A DNA stretch of 64,000 nt from Streptomyces sp. NBC_01591 (GTDB lineage: Bacteria; Actinomycetota; Actinomycetes; Streptomycetales; Streptomycetaceae), in the NCBI RefSeq assembly GCF_035918155.1, contig NZ_CP109327.1:5704001-5768000 (forward strand), written 5' to 3'. This document shows positions 16,526 through 27,546 of this stretch, one piece after another. Each line of letters begins with the position of its first letter. Position 1 is the stretch's first letter. A program made the position numbers and the translations under genes. Below the pieces are notes generated by a model. That model was given only the letters and a program-made list of their open reading frames with translations. It was not told the DNA's origin and did no database searches.

Positions 16526-17776
16526 CTACTTCACGAGGCCTTCGATTTCGGACTGGGCGGTCTTGAGCGCGTCCTCGGCGGACGCCTTGCCCTGGGTGAC
16601 CTTGGCGATGGCCTGGTCGACCTTGTCGGTGATCTCCGTCCAGTTGGACAGCGACGGAGAGGACTTGGCGGTGTCCATCTGCTTCTTGAACACCTGGAGG
16701 TTGGTGTCGTCGGCGAGGTCGCCGGAGGTCCAGGCGGCGGTGTTGGCGGGCAGGTCCTTGGTGCGCTTGTACCAGTCGGCCTGGCCCTTGGTGTCCGTCA
16801 GGTACTTGATGAACTCGGTGGCGGCGGCCTTGTGCTCGCTGTCCTTGGAGATCACCAGGGAGGAGCCGCCGGCCATGGAGACGGAGGACTTGTCGGCGGG
16901 CACGTTGGCCACCGCCCACTTGCCCTTGAGCTGCGGCTGGCCCTCGTTCAGCAGGGTGACGTGCCAGGGGCCGCCGAAGAACATCGGGACGCGGCCGTTG
17001 CCGAAGTCCTTCACCACGTCGTAGCCGGGCTGGACGGACTTGTTGGAGAGCCCCTTGTCGAAGTACGAGCCGTACTCCTTGAGCGCCTTGACGGCCTCGG
17101 GGCTGTCGATGACGACCTCGCCCTTGTCGTTGACGATCTCGCCGCCGGCCGAGTACAGGAAGGAGTAGAAGTTCTGCACCGTGTCCAGGCCGCTGGGCTG
17201 GATGGACAGGCCCCACTTGGTCCCGGCCTTCTTCTGGTAGGCCGACGCGAGGTCCTGCATCTCCTTCCAGTCGGTCGGAGCCTTGGTGACGCCGGCCTTC
17301 TCGGCCAGGTCGGTGCGGTAGTAGAGGACGCGGGTGTCGACGTACCACGGCACGCCGTACGCCTGGCCGTCCACCTCGCCCTGCTGCCAGCCGGACGGGA
17401 AGAAGTCCTTCTCGTTGAAGGTCTTGGTGTCGACCGGCTCCAGCACACCGAGCTCGGCGAACTCTCCCATGTAGCTGCCGCCCATCTGCGCCACGTCCGG
17501 CAGGGTGCCGGCGGCGGCCGCGGAGACCAGCTTCTGGTGGGCGACGTCCCAGCCGACCGGGGTCACCTTGACGGTGATGTTCGGGTTGGCCTTCTCGTAC
17601 ACCTTGGCCACATCCGCGAGCTTCTCGCCCTCGGCCCCCATGGCCCAGACGGTGAGCGTCTGCTTCTTGTCCGCGGCGACATCGTCGCCACCGGAGCTGC
17701 CGCACGCGGTGAGACCGAAGGTGAGCGCGGCTGCGGTGGCGATTCCGACCGTGGCGTTTCTGGCGGTGCGGGACAT
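16526..17776 (-). CDS. Sugar ABC transporter solute-binding lipoprotein
   Basis: A 416-residue family 1 extracellular solute-binding protein. The ATG at 17776 has AGGAGG upstream. The signal peptide runs to the lipobox LTAC (Cys about residue 25) and the following Gly/Ser-rich linker. The mature domain begins KQTLTVWAMGAEGEKL, typical for maltose/cellobiose-type binding proteins, and contains GVPWYVDTRVLYYRTDL and FGGPWHV. The first gene of the importer operon, it has a large operator-like palindrome 28 bp upstream of its start. The ligand is not known; the neighbouring GH1 and glycoamylase-like enzymes suggest a beta-linked glucose oligomer. Confidence 0.93.
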   Translation of the reverse strand: MSRTARNATVGIATAAALTFGLTACGSSGGDDVAADKKQTLTVWAMGAEGEKLADVAKVYEKANPNITVKVTPVGWDVAHQKLVSAAAAGTLPDVAQMGGSYMGEFAELGVLEPVDTKTFNEKDFFPSGWQQGEVDGQAYGVPWYVDTRVLYYRTDLAEKAGVTKAPTDWKEMQDLASAYQKKAGTKWGLSIQPSGLDTVQNFYSFLYSAGGEIVNDKGEVVIDSPEAVKALKEYGSYFDKGLSNKSVQPGYDVVKDFGNGRVPMFFGGPWHVTLLNEGQPQLKGKWAVANVPADKSSVSMAGGSSLVISKDSEHKAAATEFIKYLTDTKGQADWYKRTKDLPANTAAWTSGDLADDTNLQVFKKQMDTAKSSPSLSNWTEITDKVDQAIAKVTQGKASAEDALKTAQSEIEGLVK

Positions 17777-17803
17777 GGAGGGCTCCTCCTTGAGCAATCC
17801 GAA

Positions 17804-17830
17804 TGTATGCGCTGCCTGTAAGCGCATACA
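17804..17830. promoter_or_regulatory. Operator-like palindrome upstream of the sugar-binding protein
   Basis: TGTATGCGCT (17804-17813) and AGCGCATACA (17821-17830) form perfect 10-bp arms around 7 nt. The right arm lies inside TGTAAGCGCATACA, which matches TGAAAGCGCATTCA (20264-20277) in front of the LacI-family gene at 12 of 14 positions. The likely role is LacI-type repressor binding controlling the importer operon. Confidence 0.65.
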
Positions 17831-18027
17831 TCACTCTGCGGCAGAGATTCAGGAATCCGCAAGAGGGTGCTAGGTCACACTCGTGCAACGTGCTGGACAT
17901 CTGAATGTTCAACTTGGCACGGTATGCGCGCCAATTGCGAAATTGGGGATGATGTGACCGATTTCGCTGTTTCCTCGATGGTGATCAAGGTCTTGCCGTC
18001 GGGGACGCGGCCGATACGGTCGTGTTC

Positions 18028-19014
18028 ATGACTTCGTTCGAACACGACTTCCCCTTCGATCCGGCTCACGGGTACACGCTCCAGGACCTGCTGCACGTCC
18101 CCGCTCCCGCTGCTCCGGACGACTTCGCCGCCTTCTGGCGGGCCCGCCACGAGGAGGCCCGCAAGGTCGCCACGGAGCCGGAGCTCGGGCCGCTGGAGGA
18201 GGAGCGCGACGGGGTACGGATCCACGGCGTGACGTTCACCTCGGTGGGCGGGGTGCGGCTCGGCGGCTGGGTGGCACTGCCCGCCGAGGGGCCGGCGGAG
18301 TACGGATTCGTCATCGGGCACGGCTACGGCGGCCGGCAGGAGCCGGGGCCCGATGTGCCGCTGCCGCTGCCCAGGTCGGCGGCGATCCTGCCGTGCGTAC
18401 GGGGCATGGGGTCGCGCGGACTGCACCCGGGCATCCCGGACGTGTCCGTCGCACATGTGCTGCACGGCATCGCGTCGCGCGACACCTACGTCATCGGTGA
18501 CTGCGTGGCGGACCTGTGGTGCGCGGCGTCGGCGCTGCACGAGCTGGTGCCGGAGCTGGCGGCGGAGGGTGCCCCGGGGCTCGGGTACCTCGGGGAGAGC
18601 TTCGGAGGCGGGCTCGGCGCGCTGGCGCTGCCCTGGGACGACCGCTTCGGGGCCGGGCAGCTGACGGTGCCCACCTTCGGCAACCACCCGCTGCGGCTCA
18701 CCCTGCCGTGCACCGGCAGCGGCGAGTCGGTCCGGAACCACCACCGGGACCACCCCGAGGTCACCGAGGTGCTGCCGTACTTCGACGCCGCCACGGCCGC
18801 GACGCTGCTGGAGGCGCCCACGCTGGTGGCCGCGGCGCTCTTCGACCCCTCGGTGCCGCCGCCGGGGCAGTTCGCCGTGCACAACGCGCTGGCCGGTGAG
18901 CACGAGCTGCTGGTGCTGAGCGCGGGGCACTTCGAGCACGAGGGCACGGCGGCGGAGGTGGCGGAGCTCCGGGCGGCCCGGCGACGGTTCTTCGGGGCGT
19001 GGCTGGGGCGGTGA
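18028..19014 (+). CDS. Acetyl-xylan esterase / cephalosporin-C deacetylase-like hydrolase
   Basis: A 328-residue alpha/beta hydrolase of the AXE1 family, with no signal peptide. The nucleophile Ser is in YLGESFGGGLG, the acid Asp in AALFDPSVPPPGQF and the His in SAGHFEHEG. The N-terminal DFAAFWRARHEEA is the family's usual opening (dhFW). These cytosolic enzymes remove acetyl groups from sugar oligomers. The ATG at 18028 is preferred; a GTG at 18022 in frame is an alternative. It is divergent from the sugar importer, about 250 bp away, and the operator palindrome lies between them, so both directions could be controlled by the same regulator. Confidence 0.85.
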   Translation: MTSFEHDFPFDPAHGYTLQDLLHVPAPAAPDDFAAFWRARHEEARKVATEPELGPLEEERDGVRIHGVTFTSVGGVRLGGWVALPAEGPAEYGFVIGHGYGGRQEPGPDVPLPLPRSAAILPCVRGMGSRGLHPGIPDVSVAHVLHGIASRDTYVIGDCVADLWCAASALHELVPELAAEGAPGLGYLGESFGGGLGALALPWDDRFGAGQLTVPTFGNHPLRLTLPCTGSGESVRNHHRDHPEVTEVLPYFDAATAATLLEAPTLVAAALFDPSVPPPGQFAVHNALAGEHELLVLSAGHFEHEGTAAEVAELRAARRRFFGAWLGR

Positions 19015-19138
19015 CGCGGTGGGCGCGGGGTGAGCCGGAGCGGCGGGGGCGTCGGCCGCCCGACGGGCCTTGCGCGCCGTTCCGCCGGGTGCCCGTGTCG
19101 ATGGAGGCGGGGGCCCGGCTCATGGGCCGGGGTGCCGG

Positions 19139-20197
19139 TCAGCCGCAGCCGCAGCTCGCCCGGCGGGCCAGGGACACCGGCAGCATCAGGGACACCGGGT
19201 CGCGGTCCCGGTCGGCGAGCCGCTGCACCAGCAATTCCACGGCCTCCTCACCGAGGCGGCGCATGGGCTGCCGCACGGTCGTCAGCGGTGGGCGCACGAG
19301 TCGGCTCAGCGGAATCCCGTCGAACCCGGTCACGGCGATGTCCTCCGGGACCCTGATCCCGCGCCGCTCCAGCGCGTGCAGTCCGCCGACGGCCATCTGG
19401 TCGTTGGCGAACAGCATCGCCTGCGGTCGTTCCCCGCCCCGGTCGAGCAGCGCGTCCGTGACCCGGAAGCCCTCGGCCTGGGTCATCATCGTGGTGCGCA
19501 TGGTGGGCGCGTCCGGCACCGGAAGCCCCGCTTCGCGGCACGCCTCCTGGAAGCCCGTGAACCGTGCCTCGGCGTCCGGGGACGCGGCCTCCCCGCCGAT
19601 GAAGGTGAGCAGGTGCAGCCTGTGGTCCTCGATCAGGTGGCGGGTTATCGTCCGCTGCCCGTCGGTGTTGGCGACCACGATGTGGTCGAGATGGTCGATG
19701 CCGCGCCGGCCCGCCACCATGACAACCGGCAGCCGCCGCGAGATCACTTCGAGGTCGGCGGTGGGGACGGTGCCGGCCAGGACCGCGAAACCGTCCACCC
19801 GTCCCGCGACATTGGCGACCAGGCTCTCCGGGCCACCCTTCAGCGATGCAGCGATCAGCAGGGCATAACCGTGGCGGCGGGCCGCGCGCTCCATGCCCCG
19901 GATGATCTGGTCGGAGTAGAGCATGAAGGCGTGGTCGTCGTCCTCGTCGGTTGCCGCCGCCTCGGTCTCGGTGTCCGGGTCCGAGTAGTCGGGGAAGCAG
20001 AGGCCGAGCACGCCGGTGGTCCGGCTGGCCAGACCCCGGGCGTTCCCGCTGGGTACGTAGCCGAGCTGGCGGGCGGCTTCGAGGACCCGCTCACGGGTCT
20101 GGGCGCGGACCGAATCGGGGGTGCGGTAGACCCGTGAAACCGTGGCAATGGAGACGCCCGACCGCTCGGCGACGTCGTACACCGTTGGGGCGCTCAC
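19139..20197 (-). CDS. LacI family transcriptional regulator
   Basis: A 352-residue regulator. The N-terminal helix-turn-helix, TVYDVAERSGVSIATVSRV, is followed by the hinge helix NARGLASRTTGVLGL. A periplasmic-binding-protein-like sensor domain runs to the C-terminus (VVANTDGQRTITRHL, MLFANDQMAVGGLHAL, DIAVTGFDGIPLSRLVRPPLTTVRQP). It is likely a sugar-responsive repressor of the adjacent ABC/hydrolase genes. A sequence matching the palindrome of the importer lies in its own upstream region, consistent with autoregulation. An acidic loop (about residues 75-90, ETEAAATDEDDD) is unusual for the family. Confidence 0.92.
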   Translation of the reverse strand: MSAPTVYDVAERSGVSIATVSRVYRTPDSVRAQTRERVLEAARQLGYVPSGNARGLASRTTGVLGLCFPDYSDPDTETEAAATDEDDDHAFMLYSDQIIRGMERAARRHGYALLIAASLKGGPESLVANVAGRVDGFAVLAGTVPTADLEVISRRLPVVMVAGRRGIDHLDHIVVANTDGQRTITRHLIEDHRLHLLTFIGGEAASPDAEARFTGFQEACREAGLPVPDAPTMRTTMMTQAEGFRVTDALLDRGGERPQAMLFANDQMAVGGLHALERRGIRVPEDIAVTGFDGIPLSRLVRPPLTTVRQPMRRLGEEAVELLVQRLADRDRDPVSLMLPVSLARRASCGCG

Positions 20198-20263
20198 TCG
20201 ACCGACCGTCCGCTTCTTGTTCCGTACCGAAGCACCTGCTGTTGCATGTACCGACCCTCTTCT

Positions 20264-20277
20264 GAAAGCGCATTCAC
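20264..20277. promoter_or_regulatory. Operator-like site upstream of the LacI-family gene
   Basis: TGAAAGCGCATTCA lies about 65 bp upstream of the regulator's start codon and matches 12 of 14 bases of the site at 17817-17830. It is a candidate autoregulatory site. Confidence 0.6.
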
Positions 20278-20550
20278 CCTAGATCGCGGGTCGCGCGACG
20301 AGCAAGACCGCCCTCGCCGGGCCGGACCGCGAGGGGCCGGTGACCCGGCTCCGTGCGGCGCGGCGACCGGGGCGGCTGGGCCGCACGGGTGAGGTTCGGG
20401 GCCGTCGCGCCGTGTCTGCGCCGCCTCTCGCGCGAGGGCGCCTTCAGTGGGTGGACGTCATCGGTGTGATCAACTGCAAATGCCACCAAAAATGCACAAT
20501 CTGGCACACCCGTGGACGGGTGGGCCGGGCCGGCCCCGGAGGTATCAGCC

Positions 20551-22959
20551 ATGTCCCACGTCGGCGTCCCGCGGGGGACGGCCCGAAAGCGCCGCTCCCT
20601 CGCGCTCCTCACGACGGGCGTGCTGACGCTCCCCGTGCTGGCGGGCTGCAGCTCCGGCGACAGCGGCACGACCGCCGGGGCCGCCCCCCAGGACATCGCG
20701 GCCACCGGCCGGAACCTGGTCGCCGAGGGCTCCACGGTCAACTGGGCGATCGACGCCGTGCCGGCCACCCTCAACGCCTTCCAGGCGGACGCCGACAGCT
20801 CCACCACCCGTATCACCGGCGCCCTGCTGCCGACGCTCTTCCCGCTGGACGCCAAGGGCCGGCCGCAGCTCAACCCGGACTATCTGGAATCCGCGAAGGT
20901 GGTCGAGCGCGAGCCCCGGCAGGTGGTGCTCTACCGGCTCAACCAGCAGGCGGTGTGGAGCGACGGCCGGGAGCTCGGGGCACCCGACTTCGTCGCCCAG
21001 TGGCAGGCGCTGAGCGGCAAGAACTCGGCGTTCTGGACCGCCCGCAACGCCGGCTACGACCGCATCGAGAAGATCGAGCGCGGCGCCGACGACCTGGAGG
21101 TACGGGTCACCTTCGCCAAGCCGTACGCGGACTGGCGCTCGCTGTTCTCGCCGCTGTACCCGAAGGAGGTGACCGGCTCCCCGGACGCCTTCAACGACGG
21201 AGCCCGGACCACCCTCAAGGCGACCGCGGGACCGTTCCGGCTGCGCGGTGTGGACAAGGGGGCGGGCGAGGTCACCCTGGTCCGCAACCCGCGCTGGTGG
21301 GGCAGCACGGCCAAGCTCGACTCGCTGGTCTTCCGGGCCGTCGCGCCGCAGAACCTGGCCGAGGCCCTGGCCGCGGGCAAGGTCGACGTGGCCGACATCG
21401 ACGCCGCGGCGGCGCACCGGATCGAGCAGGCGGCCCGCGACAAGGGCGCGAACGGGCAGCCGCTCACCCACGGACCCGGCTCCGCGACCGGCCCGGCCGC
21501 CGCCCTGCGCTCCTGGGCCGTGGCACACGGCTCGAACGCCGAGCAAGCGGCCGCCGCACGGGCGGCCAGGGAGAAGAACCGCGCCGCCGCCGAGGCGTAC
21601 GCCGCCGAGCAGGGCGGGCTGAGCGCCTACGTGGTGCGCAAGTCGCTGGAGCCCGCCTACACCCAGCTCGCGCTGAACGGCGAGTCCGGACCGCTCGCCG
21701 ACGACCGGGTGCGCCGGGCGGTCGCCCGGACCCTGAACCGTCAGGAGCTCGTCGACACGGTGCTCAAGCCGCTCGGCCTGCCCGCGCAGCCGCTCGGCAG
21801 CCACCTGGCCCTGGCCGGACAGCCGGCGTACAAGGACAGCAGCGGTGCACTCGGGGGCCAGGACACCGAGGAGGCGCAGGCGCTGCTGGCCGACGCGGGC
21901 TGGACGCCGGAGGGCGCGATCAGCAAGTCGGACGGCACCAAGGCGGGCAGCGAGGCCGGGAAGAAGGGCGAGAAGGAGAAGGAGGCGGAGAAGAAGAAGG
22001 AGGCGGAGAAGAAGGGGACGGGCCCGGCTGCCGGGAAGGCGAGCAGCCCGGCAGCCGGGAAGGCGAGCAGCGCGGACGGCAAGACCGGCGACGGCGCGGA
22101 CCCGCGCGAGCCCGCCGCCGACGACGGCCTGTACATCGTCGGCGAAGACGGCAAGCCCGGCGACGGCGACCCGGCGGGCAGCGCCACCCACGTACTCGCC
22201 CCCGCCCCCGCCGCCGCGTTCCACAGCTCCGCGCTGCTGCGCCAGGCGGGATACCTCTCCGGGTCCGGCACGTCCGAGGACGTCCCCTCCAGGGTCAGCG
22301 CCCAGGACAGGCAGCCGGACGGCGCCGCCGGCGCGTACGCCCCCGCGGGCACCGCGGCCCCGGCTCGGGCGGCCGACGCGCGCCGCGGTCCGCTCGGCAA
22401 GGACGGCGAGCCGCTGACCCTGCGCTTCGTCCTGCCGTCCGGTCCCGGTTCGGAGCCGCTGCGCAGCGTCGGGGACAAGATCTCGGCGATGCTCGAATCG
22501 GTCGGTATCCGTACGGAGATCACCAAGGTCTCCGACGAGAGCTACTTCCAGGACCACATCGCCTCCGGCGACTACGACCTGGCCCTGTACTCCTGGCCCG
22601 CGACCGCCTACCCGGCGACCGACGACCGCCCGATCTTCGCCAAGCCGGTTCCCGCCACCGACGGCTCGCTGCTGGTCGAGCAGAACTACACCCGCGTCGG
22701 TACCGACCACATCGACCAGCTCTTCGACCAGGCGGTCTCCGAGCTGGACGAGGACACCGCCCGGGATCTGATGAAGGAGGCCGACGCCCGGATCTGGGCC
22801 GCCGCCGGATCGATTCCGCTCTACCAGCGCCCGCAGCTCGTGGCAGCGAACCGGAAGCTGGTGAACGTCGGCGCCTTCGGTTTCGGCGCACCCCACTACC
22901 AGGACATCGGTTTCAAGACGCGGCAGGCCGCCGGAGCCCCGGCGAACAAGAAGAAGTAG
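20551..22959 (+). CDS. Orphan peptide-type solute-binding lipoprotein with a 150-residue charged insert
   Basis: An 802-residue family 5 (oligopeptide/nickel) binding protein. The ATG at 20551 follows GGAGGT by 7 nt. The signal peptide has lipobox LAGC (Cys about 33). The fold is recognisable on both sides (LEVRVTFAKPYADWRSLF, PDAFNDG, VRRAVARTLNRQELV, then LRFVLPSG... DYDLALYSWPATAYPATDDRP, LMKEADARIWAAAGSIPLYQRP). Between about residues 458 and 611 is a low-complexity insert: Lys/Glu-rich KKGEKEKEAEKKKEAEKK, a repeated AAGKASS, then Ala/Pro/Gly-rich sequence. Typical family length is 530-600, so the insert explains the excess. No permease or ATPase is adjacent. It lies just upstream of typA and the peptide ABC operons. 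Confidence 0.85.
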   Translation: MSHVGVPRGTARKRRSLALLTTGVLTLPVLAGCSSGDSGTTAGAAPQDIAATGRNLVAEGSTVNWAIDAVPATLNAFQADADSSTTRITGALLPTLFPLDAKGRPQLNPDYLESAKVVEREPRQVVLYRLNQQAVWSDGRELGAPDFVAQWQALSGKNSAFWTARNAGYDRIEKIERGADDLEVRVTFAKPYADWRSLFSPLYPKEVTGSPDAFNDGARTTLKATAGPFRLRGVDKGAGEVTLVRNPRWWGSTAKLDSLVFRAVAPQNLAEALAAGKVDVADIDAAAAHRIEQAARDKGANGQPLTHGPGSATGPAAALRSWAVAHGSNAEQAAAARAAREKNRAAAEAYAAEQGGLSAYVVRKSLEPAYTQLALNGESGPLADDRVRRAVARTLNRQELVDTVLKPLGLPAQPLGSHLALAGQPAYKDSSGALGGQDTEEAQALLADAGWTPEGAISKSDGTKAGSEAGKKGEKEKEAEKKKEAEKKGTGPAAGKASSPAAGKASSADGKTGDGADPREPAADDGLYIVGEDGKPGDGDPAGSATHVLAPAPAAAFHSSALLRQAGYLSGSGTSEDVPSRVSAQDRQPDGAAGAYAPAGTAAPARAADARRGPLGKDGEPLTLRFVLPSGPGSEPLRSVGDKISAMLESVGIRTEITKVSDESYFQDHIASGDYDLALYSWPATAYPATDDRPIFAKPVPATDGSLLVEQNYTRVGTDHIDQLFDQAVSELDEDTARDLMKEADARIWAAAGSIPLYQRPQLVAANRKLVNVGAFGFGAPHYQDIGFKTRQAAGAPANKKK

Positions 22960-23000
22960 CAGGTCAGAACAGGGCCGGAAGCTCAGAACTGGCTCAAATC

Positions 23001-23031
23001 CCTTGCCCGCCGACTTACCCGGCGGGCAAGG
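23001..23031 (+). terminator. Hairpin terminator after the orphan binding protein
   Basis: A perfect 12-bp stem, CCTTGCCCGCCG (23001-23012) with CGGCGGGCAAGG (23020-23031), and a 7-nt loop, 41 bp after the stop codon. The rest of the gap up to typA (23032-23456) shows no gene I can support. Confidence 0.75.
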
Positions 23032-23456
23032 TCGCTTCTACCCGTTGACCCGGGTGGCCGTTCGATCCCCCCACCTCTGAGACCCCCCCGCCCCGGATCC
23101 CCTGCTCCGGCCTCTTGGAGATTCCGCTTCGGAGCCCCACCTCCGAAGTCGCGCAAGTCCCGCGTCCGTCTCGACCGCCCGCGGGGCCGTGATCATGACA
23201 CCGGTGAAATTCGCCGGAAGAACCGACCACGGGGGCGGAAACACGAAGCGGACGCGGGCTTTCACCACCGGATCCGTACCCGTCCACCACTGCCGGGCCG
23301 CCCGTTCCGCGGCCGGCAAAACTTGCCCGGGAAGCCGCGGCGGCGCCAGCCCCGTACCATTGGACGAGCCGTGGCGTGTCCGCCCGGCGGGCGTACGAGG
23401 ACTTGAGACCGACTTAGACGCCTGATCCCACGATCCGAGAGAAGCGCAAGCCACCC

Positions 23457-25328
<1,872 letters not shown>

Positions 25329-25358
25329 TCCGACACCGGGCGCCGAGCGCGCCCGCAT

Positions 25359-25412
25359 GCACAACGGGGCCCGGCCTTCCGTCAGTTGACGGGAGGTCGG
25401 GCCCCGTCGTGC
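25359..25412 (+). terminator. Long-stem terminator after typA
   Basis: A 25-bp stem (25359-25383 with 25388-25412) with one A-C mismatch and two wobble pairs and a 4-nt loop, AGTT, 30 bp after the typA stop. Confidence 0.85.
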
Positions 25413-25844
25413 GATGGGCCGAGGGGTCGTCCGGGCGCATTGTGTTGCATCAGCAACCAGGCAGAGGCGGAAGCACACTGTCAAGCAGGCCGATCAGGCC
25501 CTTGTCCAGTGGTTTTCTTCCGCGATCCGTCCGCATATCGATCGTCGCTCTCCGAAAGCTGCGTTAACGGTCCGTTTCGAGCGTGTCTGTCTGGGATCAC
25601 TTTGTCCGGATTTCGGGCAATCGAGCTTCCTTGATGTTGTCAAAACGAGACCCCTTAAGTGTGGTTTACGGCCCGGTCGTACTTAATAGTTGGCTCCATT
25701 GAGCTCGGGTCAATGGGTCACGCACTGTGGGGAGTGCCGACTCACGAGCACACTAGGGGCACTGAACGATCACCGTCAGGGGTGTCGGTGTATCACTCCA
25801 GTGCCCTTCTTGTAGTCAAAAGTGGACTCATGAGGAGGAAACCC
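25413..25844 (+). promoter_or_regulatory. 432-bp leader/promoter region of peptide operon 1
   Basis: No gene is supported here. The stretch is A/T-richer than its neighbours, especially 25540-25690. It contains a TTAAGT/ACTTAA inverted pair (25655-25660, 25681-25686). I see no convincing -35/-10 pair. A GAGGAGG ribosome-binding site ends it. Confidence 0.45.
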
Positions 25845-27488
25845 ATGCGTGGTGCCAAGAGCGCCAAGTGGGTCGCGGGAGCGGCCGTCATCGCCCTGGC
25901 CGCGACCGCTTGTGGTGGTAACGACAAGGACAGCGACAGTGGCATGAACTCCGGCAAGGCGGACCCGAACGGGATCCTGACCGCCCAGCTCGGAGAGCCG
26001 CAGAACCCGCTGCAGCCGGCCAACGCCAAGGAGAGCCAGGGCAGCCGTGTCCTGCGCACCGTCTTCTCCGGCCTGGTCGACTACGAGCCCGGCACCGGCA
26101 AGCTCGAGTACATCAACGCCGAGTCCGTGACGCCCAACGCGGACTCGTCCGTGTGGACCGTCAAGCTCAAGCCGGGCTGGAAGTTCCACGACGGCACCAC
26201 GGTCACCTCCAAGTCCTTCGTGGACTCCTGGAACTGGTCGGCCAACGTCAAGAACAACCAGACCAACTCCAGCTGGTTCCAGGACATCAAGGGCTACGAC
26301 GACGTCCACCCGGCGAAGGGCAAGCCGAAGGCGGACAAGATGTCCGGCCTGAAGATCGTCGACGACAACACCTTCACGATCACCCTGACCGGCTCGGTCT
26401 CGTACTTCGCGTACAAGCTGGGTTACGACGTCTGGGCGCCGCTGCCCGAGTCCTTCTTCAAGGACCCGGCCGCCGCTGGCCAGAAGCCGATCGGCAACGG
26501 TCCCTACAAGTTCGTCTCGTGGGACCACAAGAAGCTGATCAAGGTCCGGAAGTTCGACGGTTACCAGGGCCCGAACAAGGCCAAGAACGGTGGCATCGAC
26601 TTCAAGAACTACACCACCGCCGACGCCGCTTACTCGGACCTGCGGTCGAACAACCTCGACTGGATCGAGCAGATCCCGACGACGTCGCTGACGAGCTACA
26701 AGCAGGACCTCGGCGACCGTGCCATCGACGCCGAGTACTCCGCGGTGCAGTCGATCGTCCCGGCGTTCTACACGGACCAGTTCAAGGACATCGACCCCAA
26801 GGTCGTCCAGGGTCTGTCGATGGCCATCGACCGTGACACGATCACCAAGACCGTGCTGCACGGCACCCGTACTCCGGCCGACTCGTACGTCGCCCGCGGT
26901 GTGATCGGCTACAAGCCCGGCGCCCTCGGTGACATCGTGAAGTACGACCCGGCCAAGGCGAAGAAGCTCATCCAGGAGGGTGGCGGCGTCCCGGGCAACA
27001 AGATCTCGATCCAGTTCAACGCCGACCAGTCGCACAAGCCGTGGGTCGACGCGGTCTGCAACAGCATCCGCAAGGCCACCGGCGTCGAGTGCACCGGTGA
27101 CTCCAAGCCGGACTTCCAGGCCGACCTGAACGCGCGTGACAACAAGCAGGTCAAGTCCATGTACCGCGGTGGCTGGGTGCTCGACTACCCGGTCAACTCG
27201 AACTTCATGCGCGACCTGTACGGCACGACTGCCGCCGGTAACACCTCGGGCTACTCCAACAAGGAGTTCGACGAGCTCGCCGCGAAGGCCGACAAGGCCA
27301 AGACGCTCGACGAGACCGTCAAGATGTACCAGGAGGCCGAGCAGCTCCTGAAGAACGACATGCCGGCCATCCCGCTGTGGTTCTACAAGAACAACTCGGG
27401 TCAGTCCACCAACGTCTTCGGCAAGATCGTCTACGGCCAGGACGGCGACCCCATCTTCACCGACGTCCAGGTGAAGGCCAAGAAGTAA
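25845..27488 (+). CDS. Oligopeptide-binding lipoprotein, operon 1
   Basis: A 547-residue family 5 solute-binding protein. The ATG at 25845 has GAGGAGG upstream; an ATG at 25830 lies before the ribosome-binding site and is rejected. The signal peptide MRGAKSAKWVAGAAVIALAAT ends in lipobox TAC followed by GGNDKDSDS. The domain starts TAQLGEPQNPLQPANAKESQG and ends FYKNNSGQSTNVFG. It captures peptides outside the membrane for the permease-ATPase genes that follow. It is a close paralogue of the operon 3 binding protein at 38498. A stem-loop separates it from the permease genes. Confidence 0.93.
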   Translation: MRGAKSAKWVAGAAVIALAATACGGNDKDSDSGMNSGKADPNGILTAQLGEPQNPLQPANAKESQGSRVLRTVFSGLVDYEPGTGKLEYINAESVTPNADSSVWTVKLKPGWKFHDGTTVTSKSFVDSWNWSANVKNNQTNSSWFQDIKGYDDVHPAKGKPKADKMSGLKIVDDNTFTITLTGSVSYFAYKLGYDVWAPLPESFFKDPAAAGQKPIGNGPYKFVSWDHKKLIKVRKFDGYQGPNKAKNGGIDFKNYTTADAAYSDLRSNNLDWIEQIPTTSLTSYKQDLGDRAIDAEYSAVQSIVPAFYTDQFKDIDPKVVQGLSMAIDRDTITKTVLHGTRTPADSYVARGVIGYKPGALGDIVKYDPAKAKKLIQEGGGVPGNKISIQFNADQSHKPWVDAVCNSIRKATGVECTGDSKPDFQADLNARDNKQVKSMYRGGWVLDYPVNSNFMRDLYGTTAAGNTSGYSNKEFDELAAKADKAKTLDETVKMYQEAEQLLKNDMPAIPLWFYKNNSGQSTNVFGKIVYGQDGDPIFTDVQVKAKK

Positions 27489-27504
27489 CCATCGGGATCC
27501 GACG

Positions 27505-27546
27505 GCCGGTTCCGCCGCTCCTCACCGAGGACGGCGGAACCGGCCC
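27505..27546 (+). terminator. Intercistronic hairpin after the operon 1 binding protein
   Basis: A perfect 14-bp stem, GGCCGGTTCCGCCG (27505-27518) with its complement (27533-27546), and a 14-nt loop, between the binding-protein and permease genes. It may protect or prematurely end the transcript so that the binding protein is made in excess. Confidence 0.7.

Noticed and set aside
20340..23048. A 902-codon + frame overlapping the orphan binding protein
   Set aside because: It is rich in Arg/Gly/Pro, typical of an out-of-frame reading; the neighbouring frame has a lipobox and a binding-protein fold.
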